From NCBI GenBank assembly GCA_003646505.1, contig QMKT01000075.1, positions 1 to 8,774 on the forward strand: 8,774 bases of DNA, read 5' to 3'. Under the pieces are notes generated by a model. The model saw nothing but the letters and a program-made list of their open reading frames with translations, was not told the DNA's origin and did no database searches. Positions 1 through 6,203 of the stretch are shown one piece after another (the stretch's first letter is position 1; every line of letters begins with the position of its first letter). The stretch comes from Campylobacterota bacterium. Its GTDB lineage: Bacteria > Campylobacterota > Campylobacteria > Campylobacterales > Sulfurovaceae. Position numbers and translations under genes: made by a program.

Positions 1-31
1 TATGCATTCCCACGCAGAGCATGGGAACGAG
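1..31. repeat. REP-like palindromic repeat upstream of adk
   Basis: An imperfect hairpin is visible. TTCCCA pairs with TGGGAA, followed inward by one C/A mismatch, a GC/GC pair and an AGA loop. The minus-strand reading begins CTCGTTCCCATGCTCTGCG. I recall very similar GTTCCCA-GCTCTGC-TGGGAA palindromes scattered through the intergenic DNA of many unrelated bacteria, so I call it a dispersed repetitive palindrome; that part is recollection, not a search. It sits 37 bp before the adenylate kinase start. It could act on the 5' end of that transcript or be the 3' tail of an upstream gene outside the window. Confidence 0.55.
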
Positions 32-67
32 TTTTGGATATAACATAAATTCTAAAAGGAACATAAA

Positions 68-658
68 ATGAAAAAACTATTTTTAATCATCGGAGCACCA
101 GGTTCTGGTAAAACTACTGACGCAAGCATCATCGCTGAAAAAAATGATAACATCGTTCACTACTCTACAGGTGACATGCTAAGAGAAGAAGTAGGAAGTG
201 GATCTAAACTTGGTCAAACCATAGAAAGCTTCATTTCTAAAGGTGCATTGGTACCACTGGACATCATTGTTAACACTATAGTATCTGCTATTAACAATGC
301 TCCTGTAGATAATGTCCTTATAGATGGATATCCAAGAAGTACAGAACAAATGACTGCTTTTGATGCACTGGTAGAAAAAGAAGACAACATTGACCTTACA
401 TCTGTTATAGAAGTAAGAGTATCTGAGCAAGTTGCACAAGACAGAATTCTTGGTCGTGCAGCAGATGCTAAGCCAGGTGAAGAACGTTCAGATGATTCTA
501 TAGAAGTGTTTTTTGACAGAATGAAGATCTATACTGATCCATTGGCAGAAATTCAAGCATTCTACACAGAAAAAAATCTTTTAGAAGTAATCTCTGGTGA
601 AAGAACACTTGAAGAAGTGGTTGCAGAAATGGAAACTTTTGTAAAAAGCAAAATCTAA
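68..658 (+). CDS. adk: Adenylate kinase, short form
   Basis: This cytoplasmic enzyme catalyses ATP + AMP = 2 ADP and balances the adenylate energy charge. The 196-residue protein shows a Walker A P-loop GAPGSGKT at residues 9-16, the AMP-site STGDMLR at 33-39, and DGYPRS at 86-91 with the conserved Arg90; most homologues have DGFPR here. Arg126, Arg130, Arg140 (in RSDD) and Arg151 fit the LID and catalytic arginines. The LID is the short kind, without the four-cysteine zinc-binding insert, which explains the length of about 196 rather than 215 residues. The start is fixed by AAGGA at 56-60, seven bases before the ATG, and by the P-loop beginning at residue 9, as usual in the family. A hairpin follows directly, so this is the last gene of its transcript. 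Identification is firm. Confidence 0.96.
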   Translation: MKKLFLIIGAPGSGKTTDASIIAEKNDNIVHYSTGDMLREEVGSGSKLGQTIESFISKGALVPLDIIVNTIVSAINNAPVDNVLIDGYPRSTEQMTAFDALVEKEDNIDLTSVIEVRVSEQVAQDRILGRAADAKPGEERSDDSIEVFFDRMKIYTDPLAEIQAFYTEKNLLEVISGERTLEEVVAEMETFVKSKI

Positions 659-663
659 AAAAC

Positions 664-685
664 GACCTACTATAAACAGTAGGTC
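664..685 (+). terminator. Hairpin terminator after adk
   Basis: A perfect 8-bp stem (GACCTACT / AGTAGGTC) with a 6-base loop starts five bases after the adk stop. The downstream T-tract is poor on the plus strand, but a run of six A precedes the stem, so the structure would look more like a terminator for minus-strand transcription. The placement still argues for the adk 3' end. Confidence 0.6.
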
Positions 686-729
686 TAAGTATACTCTCTA
701 TTTATTCTCATTCTAAACTCTTCTTCACA

Positions 730-763
730 ATTAACTTCATAATTTTTATTGATTAACTTCATA
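730..763. repeat. 12-bp direct repeat, possible operator
   Basis: ATTAACTTCATA occurs at 730-741 and again at 752-763, with starts 22 bp apart, about two DNA helical turns. It lies roughly 70-100 bp upstream of the promoter proposed for the FadL-family gene. Such spacing suits a regulator dimer binding the same face of the helix, but the region is so AT-rich that chance cannot be excluded. The rest of 686-833 shows nothing else recognisable. Confidence 0.35.
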
Positions 764-833
764 GCCTATATTTATTAAGAAAACTAATATTACTCATTAT
801 CTGAGATTAATTCTATAAAACATATAGATTTAC

Positions 834-862
834 TTGATTATTCTATATTATTTTGATATGAT
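834..862 (+). promoter_or_regulatory. Sigma70-type promoter for the FadL-family gene
   Basis: TTGATT (834-839) and TATGAT (857-862) are separated by exactly 17 bp. A TG one base before the -10 box (854-855) gives an extended -10. The ATG at 892 follows about 30 bases downstream, with AGGA (883-886) five bases before it. Confidence 0.6.
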
Positions 863-891
863 GTGCTACATTTAACTAAAAAAGGACAAGA

Positions 892-2163
892 ATGAACGTA
901 AAAACAACAAGAACAGTGACTAAAGTAATCGCTCTCTCACTCATCACTTCAACGATGATACATGCAACAAATGGGGATTCCCTTATAGGTTTAGGAGCTA
1001 AAGCTAGAGGTATGGGTGGAGTAGGTATTGCTATGAGTCATGGTGCAGAATCTAGTTTAAGTAACCCTGCGCTTATCACATCAGTAGAAAGCTCAGAAGT
1101 CTCTTTTGGTGGCACAATCTTTATGCCTGAGATCAAAACACAATTAAATACAAATCCTATGGCACCACTTCCTCCTCAAGATAAGATGACATCTGATGCA
1201 GACATGAATATGATCCCAGAAGTTTCTCTTGCTATGAAAATAAATGAGAATCTTTATATGGGAATTGGTATGTGGGGAACTGGCGGTATGGGTACTGACT
1301 ATAGCCAAGGAGCTGGAATCAATAATACTCTACCACTTGGACAATTTTCAAACTTTAATATGGTAACCAACTTACAACTTATGCAATTTGCTGTGCCTAT
1401 TGCTTACAAAACAGATGGATTCAGTATTGCCATAGCACCAATTGTACAATATGGTAACCTAGATATCAATTATGCTATGCCAACAGGAATGATGCCTCCA
1501 ATGCCAATGACAGCATCATTTGGTGCAGGATTAGCACAAGATTTTGGATTTGGGTACAGTCTCGGTGCAACATATGATTTCACCAAAGATGGTGTAGCAG
1601 GTCTAACTTTAGGTGCCGTATATAAATCTAAAATAGATATGGAATACAAAAATCAACTTAGTACAGCAACGCAACCATTTGGTATAGTATTGCCAGACGG
1701 TGACCATTTAGAACAACCATCTGAAATGGGTGTAGGTATTGCATATGCAATGGGTCAACATACTTTTGCATTCGACTATAAAAAAATACAATGGTCAGAT
1801 GCTAAAGGTTATAAAGATTTTGGTTGGGAAGATTCAGATGTCTATGCATTTGGTTATCAATATACACAAGACAACTGGGCTTTAAGAGCTGGTTACAATC
1901 GTGCAGATAGTGCGGTAGTAGAGACAATGAATCCTTCAATCAATATGTTCAACCTTCTTGGCTTCCCTGCTACTGAAGAACAACACTATACAGTAGGTGG
2001 GACTTACGCATTGAATGATCAGTTCTCTATTGATTTAGCCTATGTTTATGCTCCAGAAAATACTGAAACGTTTGATGTAAGTGCACTTCAAATGGGACTA
2101 GATTCTGTAACAACAGGTCATAGAGAAGATAGTATTTCATTCCAACTTAACTATACATTCTAA
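892..2163 (+). CDS. OmpP1/FadL-family outer-membrane transporter
   Basis: This is an outer-membrane beta-barrel of the FadL/TodX/OmpP1 family, whose members carry long-chain fatty acids, aromatics or other hydrophobic compounds across the outer membrane. The substrate here cannot be told from sequence. A signal peptide covers residues 1-25 (basic start, hydrophobic core, cleavage after I-H-A). The mature start has the family pattern: GLGAKARGMGGVGIA at 33-47 and the NPA motif at 58-60. Alternating beta-strand segments run to the end, and the last residue is phenylalanine (NYTF), the usual outer-membrane assembly signal. The length of 423 residues is normal for the family. Methionine- and proline-rich stretches at about 88-110 and 196-206 look like external loops. 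The gene has its own promoter and terminator, so it is probably monocistronic. The family call is firm; a fatty-acid role is only a family-level guess. Confidence 0.9.
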   Translation: MNVKTTRTVTKVIALSLITSTMIHATNGDSLIGLGAKARGMGGVGIAMSHGAESSLSNPALITSVESSEVSFGGTIFMPEIKTQLNTNPMAPLPPQDKMTSDADMNMIPEVSLAMKINENLYMGIGMWGTGGMGTDYSQGAGINNTLPLGQFSNFNMVTNLQLMQFAVPIAYKTDGFSIAIAPIVQYGNLDINYAMPTGMMPPMPMTASFGAGLAQDFGFGYSLGATYDFTKDGVAGLTLGAVYKSKIDMEYKNQLSTATQPFGIVLPDGDHLEQPSEMGVGIAYAMGQHTFAFDYKKIQWSDAKGYKDFGWEDSDVYAFGYQYTQDNWALRAGYNRADSAVVETMNPSINMFNLLGFPATEEQHYTVGGTYALNDQFSIDLAYVYAPENTETFDVSALQMGLDSVTTGHREDSISFQLNYTF

Positions 2164-2169
2164 TCTTAC

Positions 2170-2203
2170 TTCTCCCTCAACTTCTGAGGGAGAAATCATT
2201 TTT
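2170..2203 (+). terminator. Rho-independent terminator after the FadL-family gene
   Basis: A perfect 10-bp stem (TTCTCCCTCA at 2170-2179, TGAGGGAGAA at 2185-2194) with a 5-base loop is followed by ATCATTTTT. It begins seven bases after the stop codon. The T-rich tail is only slightly interrupted. Confidence 0.85.
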
Positions 2204-2320
2204 ACCTACTTTTACTCTTTACCTATTACATTCATCATTTAAATTACATTCTTAAAATATATCCACTAATTTATTTATAAGCTCATCATGTTGGTGGATT
2301 AAAATACCTTTAGGTAAAAC

Positions 2321-2429
2321 CGTAGGTTTGGTCCCACCAAACGTCAAGTCTCGGCTTAAATGATAAGGTAATTTAAGTAGTGATTTCCATTTGAATTCCC
2401 TCTTGGCGTTTGGCAGGGCCAAATCTACG
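2321..2429. repeat. REPIN-like palindromic element, copy 1
   Basis: Terminal inverted repeats of 28 bp (2321-2348 and 2402-2429) match at 23 of 28 positions when one is reverse-complemented. Three of the five differences would still pair as G-T wobbles. Each end carries the tetranucleotide GTAG pointing inward (GTAG at 2322-2325, CTAC at 2425-2428). The left one is followed directly by a perfect 7-bp hairpin, GTTTGGT-CCC-ACCAAAC. The right end contains TTTGGC-AGG-GCCAAA. The middle has CTTAAAT (2355-2361) and ATTTAAG (2371-2377). Two inverted GTAG-hairpin units are the defined architecture of a REPIN, the kind of element mobilised by RAYT (Y1 tyrosine) transposases. It lies between convergent gene 3' ends, a typical REP location. 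No transposase is present here. Confidence 0.7.
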
Positions 2430-2568
2430 TTGGATTTACTTCAAAAATGTCATAGTATCGGGGGAGAAGCATTCAATGAGCGCTCAAAGGGTTTTGGTGA
2501 GATTCACAATACGAATCTAGTAGAGTCGGTTTACCGACCCTAAAGTTTTCTAATGTACACTTATGATA
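2430..2568. other. Non-coding spacer between the two REPIN-like copies
   Basis: No convincing gene is present. The spacer holds a perfect 10-bp palindrome TGAGCGCTCA (2477-2486), a 6-bp stem AGATTC/GAATCT with a 7-base loop (2500-2518), and a GTAG-led hairpin listed separately. This density of short inverted repeats is unlike the rest of the window and suggests a structured RNA or further repeat remnants. I recognise no RNA family. The rest of the 2164-2671 non-coding region (2204-2320) is AT-rich, with only a small TACCT-TT-AGGTA hairpin at about 2306-2317. Confidence 0.5.
2520..2542. repeat. Second-type REP-like hairpin, GTAG-led
   Basis: GTAG (2520-2523) is followed after one base by GTCGG-TTTA-CCGAC (2525-2538). 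Pairing extends outward through one A/C mismatch to TAG/CTA. The layout (tetranucleotide, then hairpin) is that of a single REP unit. The stem sequence differs from that of the flanking elements, so it would be a different REP class. Chance is possible for a stem this short. Confidence 0.4.
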
Positions 2569-2675
2569 CAAGGTTTGGTCCCACCAAACGTCAAGTCTCG
2601 GCTTAAATGTTAAAGGAATTTAAATAGTGATTTCCGTTTGGATTCCCTCTTGACATTTGGCAAGGCAAAACCTAC
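2569..2675. repeat. REPIN-like palindromic element, copy 2
   Basis: This copy aligns without gaps to copy 1 at an offset of 247 bases: 2571-2674 matches 2324-2427 at 93 of 104 positions, and the first 39 positions are identical. Both copies have the same orientation. The perfect GTTTGGT-CCC-ACCAAAC hairpin is kept at the left. The left tetranucleotide has decayed to CAAG, while the right one is intact as CTAC (GTAG on the minus strand, 2672-2675). The right end overlaps the last four bases of the efflux gene on the minus strand and forms its stop codon. The large hairpin may also end that gene's transcript, since no other terminator is visible there. Confidence 0.7.
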
Positions 2676-4486
2676 TTCTCATTATCATCTTCACACTTAT
2701 CTTTCTTCTTATAAGGAAAGTACGATTTAATATGATCGGTCAATACACACCATGTCATTTTATTATCTACATCAATATGCTCACTCTTTCTGTCAGGACA
2801 CTCAGGCATCAATGCCTTAGAATTATCCATTAAAACCGGTATAAAAAAGAGTGAGACAAGTGTTGCAGCCATACTACCAAATATGAGTGCCACACCAAGT
2901 CCTCCAAATATAGGGTCTGTCGCCAAAAGTAAAGAGCCCAATATAATGGCTACGGCAGTCAGCATAATAGGCTTGGCACGCGTAGCAGTAGCTATCGCTA
3001 TCGCTCTTTTCTTAGACATATTTGCATGCTCTAGCAATAAAGATCTAGAGAAATCAATCAGAAGCAAAGAACTCCGTGCAGAGATACCCATAAGAGAAAT
3101 AAACCCGATGAGTGACGTTGAAGTAAGGAAGAAATGTGTATCTGTAGCATAAAGTTGTATCTTGTCTGTCACCCAATGTCCTACTATGACCCCGATAATG
3201 GATAAAAAACTACCTATTAAGACAATACCACTTAGTGCAAATGATTTATAATACAATACCATCAAAAGGAACATCAAGACCAGTGCCGCAATAAATGCAC
3301 CACCTAGATCGCGAAAGGTATCAAGAGAGACTTTCATCTCACCATCCCAGCGTACCAACATCTCTGATCCACTCTCTTTATCTACAATATTCAAGTCAAA
3401 CATATATGTTGTGATTCCAGGTACCTTAGATATATTATACTCATTTGAAAGTAGCTCCATCATCTTCTCTCTTGCCTCAAGCAATGGATAAACCTGACTC
3501 ACCATATCACATTCAGAGGTGATGGTCACCATGTTTTTAAGGTTTTTTCTAAAGATCATAGGACTTGACGGTGCCGGTTCTACCTTTACTATTTCATTTA
3601 AGGGTACCATCATTCCTTTATCATTCATCAAGTTAAGAGATAAAAGTTTATCAAGAAATGCTGTTTTTGAAGAAACTTTCACTAGCCGTGTGGCATCATC
3701 CAACCTTAGAAATATAGGGATCTGGTCTTGTTGATTCCGCGTATTTTTGTATGCTATTTGATTCCCTTTAAAAGCAAGATACACAATATTATTAACCTGT
3801 TCAACACTCAAACCACTAAGTATGATCTTCTCTTTATCCGGGATAAGGTCATATTTAGTAAAAAGATCATCTTGCATGATATCTATGTCCACCAACCCCT
3901 CTGTTCCTTTAAGTATATCTGCTATTTTCAAAGATGTTTTACGTAGAGAAACATCATCCTTACCATAAAGTTCCACCACTATAGTAGCAAAAGTAGGTGG
4001 TCCTGCAGGCATCTCGGTAAAACGTATGCTGGTGTTTTCAACCAAAGTACCACAGGCTTTATTGATGATGGGACGAAGACGATGCACCATCACAAATGAA
4101 GGTTCATCCCGGTGATGCTTATCGGTAAGATTGATGACTATCTCTGCTTGACTTTTAAGTGCTTTTAGTGCACTTCCTTTCACTAATCCAGCATAATCCA
4201 GAGGTGCACCCTGGCCTAAAAAAACTTCCATATCGGTGATCTCTTTTTCCTGCTTAAGCGTATTGACAATACAAGTTGTAACTGATTTGGTTTCTTTTAT
4301 GGATGCATTGGTCTTTGTATCTACATACACGGTGAAGGTATTGGCACTTTTTCCAGGAAGCATACGTGCAAGCACAAGTTTACTCGGGATCATATACACA
4401 GCACCTATCATGGAGAAAATTACAATCAGTATAACGATCAGCTTATTGGTTTTAGTACTGAGGATCTTATAAACGATACCTTCCAT
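2672..4486 (-). CDS. RND efflux permease, C-terminal half
   Basis: This is the second half of an inner-membrane, proton-driven RND (AcrB-type, HAE/COG0841) pump, encoded as its own 604-residue protein. TM7 is at about 14-33, followed by a large periplasmic porter/docking region to about 390. TM8-TM12 lie at roughly 395-412, 416-437, 453-478, 505-522 and 527-550. In TM10 the segment GISARSSLLLIDF has Arg471 where AcrB has the proton-relay Lys940; as far as I recall this substitution is common in related pumps. Residues 551-604 form a charged cytoplasmic tail with Cys563, Cys580 and Cys598. The start is fixed by GAGGAG five bases upstream and by the one-base overlap with the N-terminal half (TAATG), which implies translational coupling. 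The stop codon lies inside the right end of a REPIN-like repeat. The family call is firm; the substrate is unknown. Confidence 0.9.
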   Translation of the reverse strand: MEGIVYKILSTKTNKLIVILIVIFSMIGAVYMIPSKLVLARMLPGKSANTFTVYVDTKTNASIKETKSVTTCIVNTLKQEKEITDMEVFLGQGAPLDYAGLVKGSALKALKSQAEIVINLTDKHHRDEPSFVMVHRLRPIINKACGTLVENTSIRFTEMPAGPPTFATIVVELYGKDDVSLRKTSLKIADILKGTEGLVDIDIMQDDLFTKYDLIPDKEKIILSGLSVEQVNNIVYLAFKGNQIAYKNTRNQQDQIPIFLRLDDATRLVKVSSKTAFLDKLLSLNLMNDKGMMVPLNEIVKVEPAPSSPMIFRKNLKNMVTITSECDMVSQVYPLLEAREKMMELLSNEYNISKVPGITTYMFDLNIVDKESGSEMLVRWDGEMKVSLDTFRDLGGAFIAALVLMFLLMVLYYKSFALSGIVLIGSFLSIIGVIVGHWVTDKIQLYATDTHFFLTSTSLIGFISLMGISARSSLLLIDFSRSLLLEHANMSKKRAIAIATATRAKPIMLTAVAIILGSLLLATDPIFGGLGVALIFGSMAATLVSLFFIPVLMDNSKALMPECPDRKSEHIDVDNKMTWCVLTDHIKSYFPYKKKDKCEDDNEK

Positions 4487-4497
4487 TATTTCTCCTC
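4484..4497 (-). promoter_or_regulatory. Internal ribosome binding site at the pump junction
   Basis: On the minus strand GAGGAG (4497-4492) lies five bases before the ATG of the C-terminal half, within the 3' end of the N-terminal half's coding region. A good Shine-Dalgarno site exactly at the TAATG overlap shows that the second half is translated as a separate protein, rather than the split being a sequencing error. Confidence 0.75.
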
Positions 4498-6108
4498 TTC
4501 TTTTTTAGGAGTCTGTGTTTCAAATTTAATAAATCTGCGTGCCAAGTATGGCGCAAAAACATAAGCAACAAATAAGGATACAGCCAGCGCAACCGGTACA
4601 TTTAGTGGTATAGGTTTCATAAACTGTCCCATCATACCACCTACAAATGCCATAGGGATCATCGTGAGCATAATGGCGATCGTTGCAATGTTTGTTGCAG
4701 GTCCGATCTCATCTGTTGCCTGAATGATGATCTCATCAAAGTCCTGATCTTTTGAAGACTCCAAATGCAATCGCCTGTGTATATTTTCTATTACCACGAT
4801 GGCATCATCAACGATCAGTCCAAGACTCAGTAAAAAGGCAAACAATGTAATACGGTTGATGGTCTGGTCAGTCATTAATGCAACAAAGAGTGTTGTTGCC
4901 AATATCATGGGTACGGCTATGGTGACAACCATAGATTCTCGCCAACCCAAAAATGGTATCAAAATAAGTGCAATGATGAAAATCGTGATAAGCAGATGAT
5001 GCACAAGCTCATTAACCGCTTCATTTGCCCGATCACCATAGTTACGTGTAACAATGAAACCCATTCCTTGTTTATTTAACGATGCTTTTTCTTTTTGTAA
5101 CTCTTTTATGGCACTCTCTGCAATGAGTACAGCATTGGTTCCTTTAAGCTTAGAGACGGTCATTGTGATCTGATCTCCTGCATCACGAAATTTAACTTCT
5201 GAAACATTGTCTTCTTCACCTAAGTGCATGTCTTTCCGATACGTAAGGGAAACAGACTTATGGTTTTGTATATCATAACTATAGTCCACTTTGGCGATAT
5301 CTTTTAAATAAATAGAAGATCCCATATATTGTGCAATGATAAGCTCATTAAGGTCATCCACATCATCAATGGCATTTTTAACAGAAAAAACGATCAGTTT
5401 ACCTGTTGAAGTAATATTATCTATCTCCGGAGCATTACTTGAAATTGATTTTACAGCCTTAGCAACCTGACCCAATGAGATATTGTACGCAGAGAGTTTA
5501 TGCAAGTCTACAAGTACATTGAACTGTGGCCTCTTAGCTCCCTTTAATGTCGTTTTTGAGACATTATCAAGCGCATTAATATTTTGTTGTATCTCACGTA
5601 TGGTCTTATAGAATGTGTTGTTATCATTTTTTGTATCTGCAAGTTTATAAAATGCCACCGTTAAAATAGGTATATCTATATCTATATCAAAAGGTTTCAC
5701 CATAGGCATCATTGTTAATGCTGGAATTTGATCCATATTTTGCATGACTTTATCATAGAGTTTTAGATTTGAAGATTCTCTGTCTTCCCCTATATAATAT
5801 TGGACATTGACCATCCCAACATTGTTCATGGCAGTACCATAAACATTTTCAACCCCTTTGATCTCACGTATTTTACGCTCCAAGGGTTTGATCACAACAT
5901 TGGCTATTTCTTTTGGTGTAGCTCCAGGGATTACTACGATCACTGATCCCCCACTCACTTCGATTTGTGGGTCTTCTTCTCTTGGCATGATCTCTAAAGA
6001 CAGGTACCCTAAAAGTAAGAGTGCCACTGCAATAACAGGGGTTAAAGGATTATTTAAAAACCCTTTTGCAAGATGTCCAGCAATATTTTTTATTTTATAA
6101 ATTTCCAT
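4486..6108 (-). CDS. RND efflux permease, N-terminal half
   Basis: This is the first half of the same RND pump, 540 residues long. TM1 is at about 21-40, followed by the sequence EIMPREEDPQIEVSGG, then a periplasmic porter and docking domain to about 365. TM2-TM6 follow at roughly 370-387, 391-412, 416-441, 470-491 and 503-522. The TM4 motif GLIVDDAIVVIEN carries Asp434-Asp435, equivalent to the proton-relay Asp407/Asp408 of AcrB, so the ion path looks intact. The protein stops in the cytoplasmic linker after TM6 with a lysine/glutamate-rich tail. Standard pumps continue into TM7 in one chain of more than 1000 residues; the two halves here total 1144. No clear ribosome binding site precedes this ATG. 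Upstream is the deacetylase gene after a 95-bp gap. No membrane-fusion or TolC-like gene is adjacent. Confidence 0.9.
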   Translation of the reverse strand: MEIYKIKNIAGHLAKGFLNNPLTPVIAVALLLLGYLSLEIMPREEDPQIEVSGGSVIVVIPGATPKEIANVVIKPLERKIREIKGVENVYGTAMNNVGMVNVQYYIGEDRESSNLKLYDKVMQNMDQIPALTMMPMVKPFDIDIDIPILTVAFYKLADTKNDNNTFYKTIREIQQNINALDNVSKTTLKGAKRPQFNVLVDLHKLSAYNISLGQVAKAVKSISSNAPEIDNITSTGKLIVFSVKNAIDDVDDLNELIIAQYMGSSIYLKDIAKVDYSYDIQNHKSVSLTYRKDMHLGEEDNVSEVKFRDAGDQITMTVSKLKGTNAVLIAESAIKELQKEKASLNKQGMGFIVTRNYGDRANEAVNELVHHLLITIFIIALILIPFLGWRESMVVTIAVPMILATTLFVALMTDQTINRITLFAFLLSLGLIVDDAIVVIENIHRRLHLESSKDQDFDEIIIQATDEIGPATNIATIAIMLTMIPMAFVGGMMGQFMKPIPLNVPVALAVSLFVAYVFAPYLARRFIKFETQTPKKEEEK

Positions 6109-6203
6109 CGTCTATTATAACCATTTTATCTATAATTAATAAGTACAAATAATGAAATAAAAATTAATACTTCCATAACACATCTCGAAATACTATGATC
6201 TTT

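Noticed and set aside
179..439. Minus-strand frame within adenylate kinase
   Set aside because: It is antisense to a complete adenylate kinase and has a composition (Tyr, Cys, Phe rich) typical of reverse-strand artefacts.
2476..2520. Small reading frame of 14 codons between the repeats
   Set aside because: It starts at an ATG inside a palindrome, has no convincing ribosome binding site and is too short to support. It ends where the GTAG hairpin starts, probably by chance.
2321..2675. Integron attC sites or a CRISPR array
   Set aside because: The repeats are long internal palindromes, only two in number, with one 140-bp spacer. The attC core pattern (GTTRRRY with RYYYAAC) is not present as a clean pair and no integrase or cas gene is visible.
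2883..3152. Plus-strand reading frames of 60-90 codons inside the pump and deacetylase genes
   Set aside because: They lie antisense to strongly conserved coding sequence, lack ribosome binding sites and encode no recognisable domain; they are shadows of the real genes.
4484..4490. Pump split as a sequencing or assembly frameshift
   Set aside because: The second frame has its own ATG, a well-placed GAGGAG site and a one-base TAATG overlap, and the first half ends with a normal hydrophilic tail. This fits a real gene boundary better, though reads would settle it.
6109..6120. TATAAT just before the ATG of the pump's N-terminal half as its promoter
   Set aside because: On the minus strand it lies only five bases before the ATG, so a transcript would start at or after the start codon, and no -35 is at the right distance.
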